From the NCBI GenBank assembly GCA_004193205.1, contig RZUM01000001.1:124001-188000 (forward strand): DNA of 64,000 nucleotides, given 5' to 3'. The DNA comes from Gordonia sediminis (GTDB lineage: Bacteria; Actinomycetota; Actinomycetes; Mycobacteriales; Mycobacteriaceae). A model generated the notes under the pieces. It was not told where the DNA came from. It searched no databases and saw nothing but the letters and a program-made list of their open reading frames with translations. The position numbers and the translations under genes were made by a program. This document shows positions 8,051 to 15,761 of this stretch, one piece after another. Numbering within the stretch: position 1 is the first letter of the stretch; each line of letters begins with the position of its first letter.

Positions 8051-9105
8051 GCCGCCGGCCGATCCGCGGTTCCGATGCGCCCGCGGATGGTCCGCGCGGC
8101 ACGACCGAGCGGACTGCGGGGCGCGGCTCGTATCCGTCCCGATTCCATCCGGGACGGCAGTGCCGGGTCCGCCCGATACGCGGTGATGAGGGGCAGTCCG
8201 ATCGCGTCGGCGACCTCGACGGCGCGCAGGCCGCTCGGCGCCGGACCCCGGACGGCGACCTCGGCAGTCGCGGCGCGTTCCGCGATGCGTGCGGCGACGC
8301 GGCGGGACGCGGCAACCCCGGGCAGCGACGCCGTGGTCACGAGTACGACGAGATCGACCGAGTCGAGGACGGCATTCGTGACGGCCTCGAACGTCCGGGG
8401 CAGATCCACGACCACGAGATCGCCGTCGACGCGGGCGGCGTCCATGGTCGCCGTCACCGCGTCGACCCCGATCCGCTGCGGGTTGTCCCGCTGCGGACAC
8501 AGCACCGACAGATTGTCGTTCACCTGCGGCAGCGCCCGGTGCAGCGACGATGCGCGCACCGCACCGCCCTCGAGAGTCAGGTCCTGCCACCGCAATCCGG
8601 AACGCCCCTCGATCCCCAGGGCGAGGTCGATGCCCGCTCCGTACTCGGCGACGTCGAGCACCAGCACCCTCGACGACTCGGATGCGACCGCCGCGACCGC
8701 AGCCGCCAGGGTCGTCGCGCCCGCACCGCCGTGGCCGCCGATCAGCGCGAGAGCACCCGCCAGGCCGCGGCTCGGTGACCGGAATCCGGTCAGCACCCCC
8801 ACCAACCGTGCCTCGTCGGCGGGCAGGGTGATCATGTGGTCCGCGCCGAGATTCACCGCCGACCGCCGGATCTCCTCTGCCGGTTCACGATCGGTCACCG
8901 CGATGACCCCGTCGCGACCTGGCGGGCCGAGCCCGGCGAGCACCCGGATGGCCTCGACGTCGACGATCACCACACCGGCGCGCAGCCAGTCGCGTCGACA
9001 GTCGGCGGCGGGGGCGGTCCGAATCCGGTATCCCGCGGCGGCCGCGCACCGCGCGACGTCCTCGCGCAGATCGGGGCCCACGAGAGCGAGAAGTTCATCG
9101 GTCAT
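8047..9105 (-). CDS. ssd: septum site-determining/CpaE-like P-loop protein (Ssd)
   Basis: A 352-residue MinD/CpaE-like protein and first gene of the Tad-like operon. The amino-terminal third resembles a receiver-like domain (VVIVDVEAIRVLAGLGPPGR). Next comes a ParA/MinD region with IGGHGGAGATTLAAAVAAVA in place of the deviant Walker A. The usual GKGGxGKT lysines are replaced, so ATP binding may be weakened, as reported for the Rv3660c group. VLDVAEYGAGIDLALG and VVVDLPRTFEAVT follow. ATG 9105 is preferred over 9135. Positioning of the pilus machine or an effect on division is inferred from CpaE and Ssd homologues. Confidence 0.85.
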   Translation of the reverse strand: MTDELLALVGPDLREDVARCAAAAGYRIRTAPAADCRRDWLRAGVVIVDVEAIRVLAGLGPPGRDGVIAVTDREPAEEIRRSAVNLGADHMITLPADEARLVGVLTGFRSPSRGLAGALALIGGHGGAGATTLAAAVAAVASESSRVLVLDVAEYGAGIDLALGIEGRSGLRWQDLTLEGGAVRASSLHRALPQVNDNLSVLCPQRDNPQRIGVDAVTATMDAARVDGDLVVVDLPRTFEAVTNAVLDSVDLVVLVTTASLPGVAASRRVAARIAERAATAEVAVRGPAPSGLRAVEVADAIGLPLITAYRADPALPSRMESGRIRAAPRSPLGRAARTIRGRIGTADRPAA

Positions 9106-9201
9106 GGGCTCATCGTCACGCGCGGATCTGCGCACGCGGCCCGCGCAACCCGGCGAGGGCCGGATCTGTGGAATTCTCCGCGTTTGTGGATGAACCGCCG
9201 G

Positions 9202-10182
9202 TCAGCCGGTGATGGGCGGCACGAACTCACACGGCACCCGCACCGGATGCGCCGGGTCGAGCGCATTGAGCACCATGTATGCCGCCCGACGGGAGCCGGC
9301 CAGCGCGGCGTGGTCGCTGTAGTCGGTGGGACAGCCGTCCTGCACGACGATGTTGCGCACGCTCTGACCAGGACGTCCCGGTACCTGACCGCTGGTGTAC
9401 GGGACGACGAACTCGTCGTAGCGCGTGGAGATATTGGTGTAGTCGATGCCGTCGACGTAGGGGCTGCCGCCTCGCCAGATCAGTGTGTTCATCACCGAGC
9501 CTGCGCCCATCTGGCCGCACGCCGCGCAGAGCGGCGTGTCCTTGCCACCCAGCAATGCCCGGGTGATCGGGAGGATCGGGGTGCCCCCGAACGACCCTCG
9601 CCAGAGCGGGGCCAGCGAAATGTACCTGGTGACCTTCGGCGCGCCGCCGAGGTACTTGAGGTAATAGGTGGGCATGTATGTGCCCTGCGAATGACCGACG
9701 AGGTCCACGGTTTCCGCACCTGTCACAGCCAGCACACGGTCGATGAACCGCGACAGCTGCACCGCACCGGTCTCCATGCGGGTCATTCCCCCGATTGCGG
9801 ACAGCGGCCAGGGCGCGCCGGGCAACGCTCCGTAGGTGGGTGCGAACACGCAGTACCCGCGGTTGGCGAGCATCGCCACATAGGCACCCCAGTTGGTCTG
9901 CTGCGATCCGCCGGTGCCGTGGACCAGGACGACCGGACGCGGATGGCGTGCGGTGGGCCGGCACGAGAAGTCGTTGGATCCGGGGAGCGACCCACCCGGA
10001 TGGGCCAGCTCGGCGGGAATCCCCGCCAGGAAGCTATAGGTCTCCGGTAGCCGATCCTGAGGCACTGCGTGCGCGGCTCCGGAGCCGAAGACCACGAACA
10101 CGCAGGTCATGGCCAACCCCATCGTCTGCGCCGCAACCCTCGATGCGCAGTTCCGAAGTCCTCTTCTTCCCACCACAGACAT
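9202..10182 (-). CDS. secreted class 2 lipase/esterase
   Basis: A 326-residue exported alpha/beta hydrolase. A signal peptide ends about residue 39 (FGSGAAHAVPQ). The mature part has the oxyanion region VVLVHGTGGSQQTNWG and the nucleophile elbow LVGHSQGTYM, with Ser in GHSQG. His and Asp candidates are SDHAALAG and YVDGIDYTN. Cysteine pairs such as CAACG fit an extracellular protein. It resembles Lipase_2 (EstA/LipA-like) lipases common in Gordonia and Rhodococcus. It stands alone between the Tad-like locus and the 6C RNA, a position with no counterpart in M. tuberculosis, so it is probably a lineage-specific insertion. Confidence 0.88.
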   Translation of the reverse strand: MSVVGRRGLRNCASRVAAQTMGLAMTCVFVVFGSGAAHAVPQDRLPETYSFLAGIPAELAHPGGSLPGSNDFSCRPTARHPRPVVLVHGTGGSQQTNWGAYVAMLANRGYCVFAPTYGALPGAPWPLSAIGGMTRMETGAVQLSRFIDRVLAVTGAETVDLVGHSQGTYMPTYYLKYLGGAPKVTRYISLAPLWRGSFGGTPILPITRALLGGKDTPLCAACGQMGAGSVMNTLIWRGGSPYVDGIDYTNISTRYDEFVVPYTSGQVPGRPGQSVRNIVVQDGCPTDYSDHAALAGSRRAAYMVLNALDPAHPVRVPCEFVPPITG

Positions 10183-10309
10183 GCGAACCCCTCCCCAGGT
10201 GTCATCGATCCGTCCAGCCTCAACCTAGCAATCGCTTGGTTGGTCGACCTGGTTTTCGTCAGACCTCAGACCGCAGGCACAGCTACGCGAACACGTGCCA
10301 CGAAGGAGA

Positions 10310-10420
10310 GGAAAAAGACCTCCAGATAGAGGACGACCCCGGCCAGGGGGGGAGGAGGCCGGGGTCATCGCGTTTCAGCCCCGGGGGGTCGGGCTGAAAG
10401 GCACCGGTATCAACCGGTTG
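10310..10420 (-). ncRNA. 6C small RNA (B11-like)
   Basis: On the minus strand this region folds into two perfect hairpins whose loops carry C-runs, the defining trait of actinobacterial 6C RNA. Hairpin one pairs TTTCAGCCC with GGGCTGAAA around loop GACCCCCCG (10373-10399). Hairpin two pairs GACCCCGGCC with GGCCGGGGTC around TCCTCCCCCCCT (10335-10366). Downstream a short CCTC/GAGG stem runs into TCTTTTTCC, an intrinsic terminator. The start near 10420 follows from the -10 box. In M. tuberculosis the 6C RNA (B11) lies between Rv3660c and Rv3661 on the minus strand, and here it precedes the Rv3661-like gene. It acts in trans on G-rich leaders of mRNAs in mycobacteria. The exact ends are approximate. 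Confidence 0.9.
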
Positions 10421-10426
10421 AGTCCG

Positions 10427-10456
10427 ACTATACACAGCCTGCTGGAATTCGTGCAA
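10427..10456 (-). promoter_or_regulatory. promoter of 6C RNA
   Basis: Read on the minus strand, TTGCAC (10456-10451) and TATAGT (10432-10427) form -35 and -10 boxes with an 18-base spacer. The -10 is near the actinobacterial consensus, and the predicted start is about base 10420. The palindrome TCAACCGGTTGA (10410-10421) sits across the start site and might be an operator or the 5-prime end fold. Confidence 0.65.
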
Positions 10457-10571
10457 CCACAACCAACCGGCCCCGAAGATCACGTTTCCGCATCGCTGCC
10501 TGCGGATTCACGCAGCCGCAACGTTGCATCGACGCTACCGGCGGAACGCGGCAAACCCGTAGGCTGGCGTC

Positions 10572-11432
10572 GTGACGGACACCTCACCGGAGACTCCGCA
10601 ATCGCAGCAGCACTCCGAACGGACCGATCGCTCCTCACGCATCGCCGCCTTCTTCGACCTGGACAAAACGGTCATCGCCAGGTCGAGTGCTCTGGCGTTC
10701 TCCCGGCCCTTCTTCGACCAGGGGCTCATCAACCGCCGGACGGTCCTCAAATCCAGCTACGCCCAGTTCCTGTTCCTCCTGACGGCCGCCGACCGCGACC
10801 AGGTCGAGACGCTGCGTCGCCAGGTCACCGACATGTGCCGCGGTTGGGAAGTCGAACAGGTCCGCGCGATCGTCGAGGAGACCCTGCACGACATCGTCAA
10901 TCCGCTGGTGTTCGCCGAGGCGGCCGAACTCATCGCCAGTCACCGGGCCCGCGGGCACGACGTGGTGCTCATCTCGGCGTCGGGGATCGAGATGGTCGGG
11001 CCCATCGGAGAGCTGCTCGGCGTCGACCACGTCGAGGCGACACAGATGGAGATCGTCGACGGTCGCTACACCGGCGAGCTCGAGTTCTACTGCTATGGCG
11101 AGAACAAGGCGACGGCGATGGCCGCGCTCGCCGCGGTGCACGGCTACGACCTCGCGCAGTGCCACGCCTACACCGATTCGATCACCGACCTGCCCATGCT
11201 CGGGGCCGTCGGCAACCCCGTCGCGGTGAATCCGGATCGGCAACTGCGACGACACGCGGCCGAGGTGGGATGGCCGGTCCTGCGCTTCGATCGGCCCGTT
11301 CCGCTGCGCACACGCATCGGGTCACCGTCGTCGCGGATGGTCGCCGCGCTGCTGCTCGGGGTGTGCATGACCACCGGTTTCCTCGGTCTGCGTTCGCTTC
11401 TCGTCCGCCGACACCGGCCCCCGAGCTCCTGA
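10572..11432 (+). CDS. HAD-IB family phosphatase, SerB-like with C-terminal membrane segment
   Basis: A 286-residue HAD hydrolase like Rv3661. Motif I is FFDLDKTVI with Asp29 and Asp31, motif II is VVLISASG, motif III is YGENKA, and motif IV is YTDSITDLPML. A helical cap lies between motifs I and II. The carboxy terminus has one hydrophobic segment (AALLLGVCMTTGFLGL) with a basic tail, so it may be membrane-anchored. The substrate is unknown; phosphoserine is not established for this subgroup. GTG 10572 starts the frame. The gene is flanked on both sides by small RNA genes, as in mycobacteria. Confidence 0.9.
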   Translation: MTDTSPETPQSQQHSERTDRSSRIAAFFDLDKTVIARSSALAFSRPFFDQGLINRRTVLKSSYAQFLFLLTAADRDQVETLRRQVTDMCRGWEVEQVRAIVEETLHDIVNPLVFAEAAELIASHRARGHDVVLISASGIEMVGPIGELLGVDHVEATQMEIVDGRYTGELEFYCYGENKATAMAALAAVHGYDLAQCHAYTDSITDLPMLGAVGNPVAVNPDRQLRRHAAEVGWPVLRFDRPVPLRTRIGSPSSRMVAALLLGVCMTTGFLGLRSLLVRRHRPPSS

Positions 11433-11474
11433 CGCCGGCCCGCCGACACCGCCGGCGGGGGGTTCGAAAGGCCC

Positions 11475-11503
11475 TTGCTGTGATCGCAGTCACGGTGTAG
11501 AAA
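11475..11503 (+). promoter_or_regulatory. promoter of Ms1-like RNA with embedded Crp/GlxR site
   Basis: TTGCTG (11475-11480) and TAGAAA (11498-11503) are spaced by 17 bases, giving a start near 11510. Inside lies TGTGATCGCAGTCACG (11479-11494), matching TGTGA-N6-TCACA at nine of ten fixed positions. It covers the end of the -35 box and the spacer, so binding would probably repress. The regulator would be the Crp protein encoded at 20976-21650. The regulatory direction is inferred. Confidence 0.6.
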
Positions 11504-11509
11504 AGAGCT

Positions 11510-11820
11510 ACGGAACCTCGGAAGGCAAAGTTCGATCCGGAAGAGAAGGAGCGGACCCCCACGCCGAGCACTTCCCAGCACGGGCGGCAAGTACCCACGC
11601 GGAGCACAAGCCGCATAAAGGCAAAAGCGTTGTGCGCCTGCGACATCGCAGATCGGCACGGAACATTCCAGGCAGTAGGCACACGGGCCGTAGACCACAG
11701 AACCCGAGGAGTTCTGGGTCGGGCCGGACGAATCGATCCGATCGGGACGAGCGTGAGCTCGCCAGACGGAACGAATTGATCCGAGGATGCTCGACTTCGC
11801 TGCACGGCACCGAAATCGAA
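11510..11820 (+). ncRNA. Ms1-like (MTS2823-like) RNA polymerase-binding small RNA, candidate
   Basis: The 584-base gap between the SerB-like phosphatase and the Rv3662c-like gene has no credible gene. It holds a good plus-strand promoter followed by about 310 bases of structured sequence, for example CAGAAC/GTTCTG at 11698-11716. In mycobacteria the abundant stationary-phase RNA Ms1/MTS2823, which binds core RNA polymerase, is encoded between exactly these two neighbours on the same strand and is about 300 bases long. The call rests on synteny, promoter and length, not on a sequence match, and the 3-prime end is a guess. Confidence 0.62.
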
Positions 11821-12016
11821 TGCGCCACACTGGAACAGACCGAGTCGGCACGCGGTCCCTCGCCGAGGCGATCCCCACAACCCACCAAGCACGCTTGGTA
11901 ACTTGGGTCCGTGCTACGCGGGCGGCAGCGTGACCGGTAAAACGGTCTCGGTGGCCGCCCGCAGTGCGTTGTGGGCGGTGTGATTGCGGGCGCTGCCGCC
12001 CGCCGCTATCGGCCCG

Positions 12017-12772
12017 TCATCCCGCGCGTGCCGCATCCGCGATGGAACGCGCTTCGGCCGCCCCGGCCTCGAATGCCTCGCAGCACAGGACGATCCACCG
12101 ACCGATACTCTCGGCGTCGCCCTCGCCGAATCCTGCCGACAGCGTCCGGTATTCGTCGAGGCGCCGCAGCCAGGTGACCTCGGGCACGCCGAGATTGTGC
12201 GGGTCCAGTCCCGACGAGGTGCACACCAGACGAGACGCCGCGCGCGCAACGACGCCGTTCGCGGTCGGGAACGCACGTACCGCCAGCAGTTCGCCGTGGA
12301 CCACGGCCGCCAGCACCGGCGCCGGAGCCGACGTCGCGCCGGTGATGAGTTGCCCCAGCAAATCGAGCCGGGCGGCCACACCTGGTTCCGCGCTCGGGCG
12401 GCCGAGATCGTCCGGGTCGGTCACCAGATCGGCCGCCGCCAGCATGTGCAGTCGGGCGAACGCCTGCGCGGGGGCCCGCCGGAACACCCCGGTCAGTTGG
12501 TCGAGTGCGTCCCCGTCGAGCGCCTGCGCGACGCGCATCGCGCCGGCCAGGATCGGGTCGTCGAAGTCGCCGTCGCGGCGGAGTTCGACACTGCCGCCGT
12601 CGATGGCCGCCGAGGATCGGCCCGCCCGCCAGGAGGCCTCGGTCGCGGTTTTGTCCCAGCCCCGCAGATTGGCGGGATGCCGGTGTACCGCGCTCAACGC
12701 GTCGCGGGCCCGGTCGGCGGCATCGGCGACATCGGGGAGAGTCAGAAGCAGCGCCAGCGGGTCGTCGGTCAT
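12017..12772 (-). CDS. Fic-like fold protein with degenerate active site (Rv3662c-like)
   Basis: A 251-residue protein. Residues 52-59 (RSSAAIDG) resemble the inhibitory helix motif of Fic proteins. Residues 166-181 (RAFPTANGVVARAASR) align with the Fic catalytic loop HPFxxGNGRxxR, but the catalytic His is replaced by Arg and the GNGR core by ANGV. AMP transfer is therefore unlikely and a binding or regulatory role is more plausible. ATG 12772 is preferred; an earlier start at 12853 adds an arginine-rich stretch that does not look like protein. It lies opposite the Ms1-like RNA end, as Rv3662c does in M. tuberculosis. The Fic relationship is my inference. Confidence 0.75.
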   Translation of the reverse strand: MTDDPLALLLTLPDVADAADRARDALSAVHRHPANLRGWDKTATEASWRAGRSSAAIDGGSVELRRDGDFDDPILAGAMRVAQALDGDALDQLTGVFRRAPAQAFARLHMLAAADLVTDPDDLGRPSAEPGVAARLDLLGQLITGATSAPAPVLAAVVHGELLAVRAFPTANGVVARAASRLVCTSSGLDPHNLGVPEVTWLRRLDEYRTLSAGFGEGDAESIGRWIVLCCEAFEAGAAEARSIADAARAG

Positions 12773-12906
12773 GGGTCTCCACGATAATGATCGGTGTGTC
12801 CTACCCCGGCTTGCGGGGACCGCTCGCACCGCTCGTCGCGCCCATCCGACCATTCACCGCGGATCCGCGGTGGTCGGGCGGATAGGCACCTGCAACGGGG
12901 TCCCAA

Positions 12907-12922
12907 CGTGACTACCCTCACA
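12907..12922 (+). promoter_or_regulatory. Crp/GlxR-type site upstream of acs
   Basis: CGTGACTACCCTCACA matches TGTGA-N6-TCACA at nine of ten fixed positions. It is centred about 85 bases before the acs start. Regulation of acetate activation by Crp/GlxR proteins is known in actinobacteria, and a Crp gene is encoded in this window. The binding is inferred from sequence only. Confidence 0.6.
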
Positions 12923-12999
12923 ATGAGAACGCGGTATGAATGCACGTCACGTTGTGTCACGCCGTTTTGTCCGTCGATAGTGAAAGGCTCACCTGACCG

Positions 13000-14955
13000 A
13001 TGTCTTCCGCCACCACCTCGTCTGCAGCCCAGGGGTACCCGCCTTCGGAGGAATTCGCCGCGCAGGCCAATGCCGGCGCACAACTGTACGACCGGGCCGA
13101 TGCGGATCGCCTGGCGTTCTGGGCCGAGCAGGCACGTCGTCTGGACTGGGCGACCGATTTCGACCAGGTCCTCGACTGGTCGGATGCGCCGTTCGCGAAA
13201 TGGTTCGTCGGCGGCAAACTCAACGTCGCCTACAACTGCGTGGACCGCCACGTCGCCGCCGGCAAGGGCGACCGCGTCGCGATCCACTGGGTCGGTGAAC
13301 CGGGCGATTCGCGCGACCTCACCTACGCCCAACTCCAGGACGAGGTATCCAAGGCCGCCAACTACTTCACCGCGATCGGCCTGGTCGCCGGCGACCGGGT
13401 GGCCATCTACATGCCGATGGTGCCCGAGGCGCTGATCTCGATGCTGGCGTGTGCCCGCCTGGGCCTGACCCACTCGGTGGTGTTCGCCGGCTTCTCCGCC
13501 GGCGCGCTGCGCTCCCGCGTCGACGACGCCGAGGCCAAACTGGTCATCACCACCGACGGCCAGTACCGCCGCGGCAAGCCCGCCCCGCTCAAGGCCGCCG
13601 TCGACGAAGCACTCGGCACCGGCGACGACGCCGCGGCCTCGGTGGAGAAGGTACTGGTGGTGCGGCGCACCAACCACGACGAGAACCTGCCGTGGGTCGA
13701 CGGGCGTGACGTGTGGTGGGAGGACACCGTCGAGGCGCAATCCCCGCACCACGAACCCGAGGCCTTCGACGCCGAACACCCGCTGTTCCTGCTCTACACC
13801 TCGGGCACCACCGGCAAGCCCAAGGGCATCGTGCACTCCTCGGGCGGCTACCTGACCCAGGCGTCCTACACCTTCCACTACGTGTTCGACCACAAGGAGG
13901 GCCGCGACGTCTTCTGGTGCGGCGCCGACATCGGCTGGGTGACCGGACACTCGTACCTCGTCTACGGCCCGCTGTCCAACGGCGCCACCGAGGTCGTCTA
14001 CGAGGGCACCCCCAACTCCCCCAACGAGCACCGGCATTTCGAGATCATCGAAAAGTACGGGGTCACCGTCTACTACATCGCCCCCACCCTGATCCGCACC
14101 TTCATGAAGTGGGGACGTGAGATCCCCGACGCGCATGACCTGTCCTCGGTGCGGCTGCTCGGCTCGGTCGGCGAACCGATCAACCCCGAGGCCTGGAAGT
14201 GGTACCGCGAGGTCATCGGCGGCAACAAGGCCCCCATCGTGGACACCTGGTGGCAGACCGAGACCGGCGCCATCATGATCTCCCCGCTGCCCGGAGTGAC
14301 CGCAACCAAACCCGGCTCGGCCATGGCACCGCTGCCCGGCATCTCCGCCAACATCGTCGACGACCACGGCAAACCCGTCGGCGCCGGCGAGCAGGGCTAC
14401 CTGGTGCTGGACAAGCCGTGGCCGTCGATGCTGCGCGGCATCTGGGGCGACGACGAACGCTACCGGGAAACCTACTGGTCACGCTTCGCCGAACAGGGCT
14501 GGTACTTCGCCGGTGACGGCGCCCGCTACGACGACGACCACGCCCTCTGGGTCCTCGGCCGTGTCGACGACGTCATGAACGTCTCCGGACACCGCATCTC
14601 CACCGCCGAGGTCGAATCCGCCCTCGTCGGACACGCCGGGGTCGCCGAGGCCGCCGTCATCGGCGCCGCCGACGAAACCACCGGCCAGGGCATCGTCGCC
14701 TTCGTCATCCTCCGCGAAGGTGTCATCGACACCGGCGAGGGCCTGATCGCCGAACTCCGCGAACAGGTCTCGGTCGAGATCTCGCCGATCGCCAAGCCCC
14801 GCGAGATCAACGTCGTCCCCGAACTGCCCAAGACCCGCTCGGGCAAGATCATGCGGCGCCTCCTCAAGGACGTCGCCGAAGGACGCGAACTCGGCGACAC
14901 CTCCACCCTCGTCGACCCCTCGGTCTTCGAGGCCATCCGGCAGCGGAAGGCCTGA
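13000..14955 (+). CDS. acs: acetyl-CoA synthetase, AMP-forming
   Basis: A 651-residue enzyme that makes acetyl-CoA from acetate, ATP and CoA in the cytosol. The amino-terminal ACAS_N region holds WFVGGKLNVAYNCVDRH. Core motifs are LLYTSGTTGKPKGI (P-loop), VDTWWQTETGA (motif A5), and YFAGDGARYDDDHALWVLGR with DDVMNVSGHRIST (hinge). The end has PKTRSGKIMRR, whose lysine is the acetylation site that silences Acs proteins. The length is normal. GAAAGG lies 12 bases before ATG 13000. The codon use is strongly biased to C-ending codons, fitting high expression. A Crp-type site lies upstream. It corresponds to Rv3667; the dpp operon that separates it from Rv3662c in M. tuberculosis is absent. Confidence 0.98.
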   Translation: MSSATTSSAAQGYPPSEEFAAQANAGAQLYDRADADRLAFWAEQARRLDWATDFDQVLDWSDAPFAKWFVGGKLNVAYNCVDRHVAAGKGDRVAIHWVGEPGDSRDLTYAQLQDEVSKAANYFTAIGLVAGDRVAIYMPMVPEALISMLACARLGLTHSVVFAGFSAGALRSRVDDAEAKLVITTDGQYRRGKPAPLKAAVDEALGTGDDAAASVEKVLVVRRTNHDENLPWVDGRDVWWEDTVEAQSPHHEPEAFDAEHPLFLLYTSGTTGKPKGIVHSSGGYLTQASYTFHYVFDHKEGRDVFWCGADIGWVTGHSYLVYGPLSNGATEVVYEGTPNSPNEHRHFEIIEKYGVTVYYIAPTLIRTFMKWGREIPDAHDLSSVRLLGSVGEPINPEAWKWYREVIGGNKAPIVDTWWQTETGAIMISPLPGVTATKPGSAMAPLPGISANIVDDHGKPVGAGEQGYLVLDKPWPSMLRGIWGDDERYRETYWSRFAEQGWYFAGDGARYDDDHALWVLGRVDDVMNVSGHRISTAEVESALVGHAGVAEAAVIGAADETTGQGIVAFVILREGVIDTGEGLIAELREQVSVEISPIAKPREINVVPELPKTRSGKIMRRLLKDVAEGRELGDTSTLVDPSVFEAIRQRKA

Positions 14956-14986
14956 CCCCAGGCCCAGGCTCCCAGCCCACCCGGCC

Positions 14987-15090
14987 GTCGAGTGGGCGTC
15001 GGATTTCGTCGAGTGGGCGCTCGCCTCGGTGAGCTGAGCACTCTCGACGAAAAGCGGCGCCCACTCGATGGCATTTGGCGCCCACTCGAC
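14987..15090. repeat. four copies of a 12-bp unit in direct and inverted order
   Basis: GTCGAGTGGGCG occurs at 14987-14998 and 15008-15019. Its inverse, CGCCCACTCGAT then CGCCCACTCGAC, occurs at 15058-15069 and 15079-15090. The spacing is symmetric, so the two pairs can form one long stem or two alternative hairpins. It fills most of the acs-holin gap and may end acs transcription or be a dispersed genomic repeat. Confidence 0.8.
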
Positions 15091-15170
15091 ACGAGACATC
15101 TCCCCGCCAACGTCGGTTCGGCCGAAGGCATGGCAACATAAGCTCTCGACACCGAGCAACGGAGGATGCT

Positions 15171-15758
15171 GTGAGCCGCAACGAGCCCGGCCAACCCGCA
15201 CAGACGACGGGGACGGTCCCGTCTATCCCGCTGTCGGACCCGAACCTCGGCCGCAATGGTGAGCCGTCCATCGGGAACCTGGTGAAGGACGCGACCGCAA
15301 GCGTGTCGACCCTGTTCCGGTCGGAGGTGGCCCTCGCCAAGGCCGAACTCGTCGGGGAGGCGAAGAAGGCCGGAGCCGGTACCGGCCTGCTGATCGCCGC
15401 CGGTGTGATGGCGCTCTACTCGAGCTTGTTCTTTTTCTTCTTCCTCGCCGAGCTGCTCGACATCTGGATGCCGCGGTGGCTGGCGTTCCTGATCGTCTTC
15501 CTGCTGCTGGTGCTCGTCACCGTCGTCATGGCGATCGTGGGTTACGTGTTCTTCCGCAGGATCCGGGGTCCGGAGAAGACGATCGCCAGTGTCAAGGAGG
15601 TACAGGCGGTCCTGCCGGGCAGCCACTCTTCCTCCGCCTCGACCTCATCGCCGGCGGGCTCGTCCCCGACGCCCTCGTCCCGCGCTTCGTCCCCGGCACC
15701 GGCATCCCCATCGGACCATCCGGATATCCCCCGGGCGCACGATCCCCGGCGGGGGTGA
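15171..15758 (+). CDS. phage holin family (Act_Holin) membrane protein, Rv3669-like
   Basis: A 195-residue protein of the actinobacterial holin-superfamily group. These genes are chromosomal and not linked to phage. An amphipathic region (NLVKDATASVSTLFRSEVAL) leads into two hydrophobic helices at about residues 70-95 and 100-130. A tail very rich in Ser, Pro and Ala follows. GTG 15171 is chosen because GGAGG lies 5 bases upstream. The TGA is 3 bases before the next gene, so it is co-transcribed with the EphE-like hydrolase. The cellular role is unknown. Confidence 0.8.
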   Translation: MSRNEPGQPAQTTGTVPSIPLSDPNLGRNGEPSIGNLVKDATASVSTLFRSEVALAKAELVGEAKKAGAGTGLLIAAGVMALYSSLFFFFFLAELLDIWMPRWLAFLIVFLLLVLVTVVMAIVGYVFFRRIRGPEKTIASVKEVQAVLPGSHSSSASTSSPAGSSPTPSSRASSPAPASPSDHPDIPRAHDPRRG

Positions 15759-15761
15759 GCC

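Noticed and set aside
10335-10399. Pair of G-loop hairpins on the plus strand as a riboswitch or terminator upstream of the phosphatase
   Set aside because: The same stems read on the minus strand carry the C-rich loops, promoter and terminator of 6C RNA, which explains them better.
15171-15758. Prophage signal from a holin-family gene
   Set aside because: This holin-superfamily group is chromosomal and syntenic with Rv3669; no other phage gene is near.
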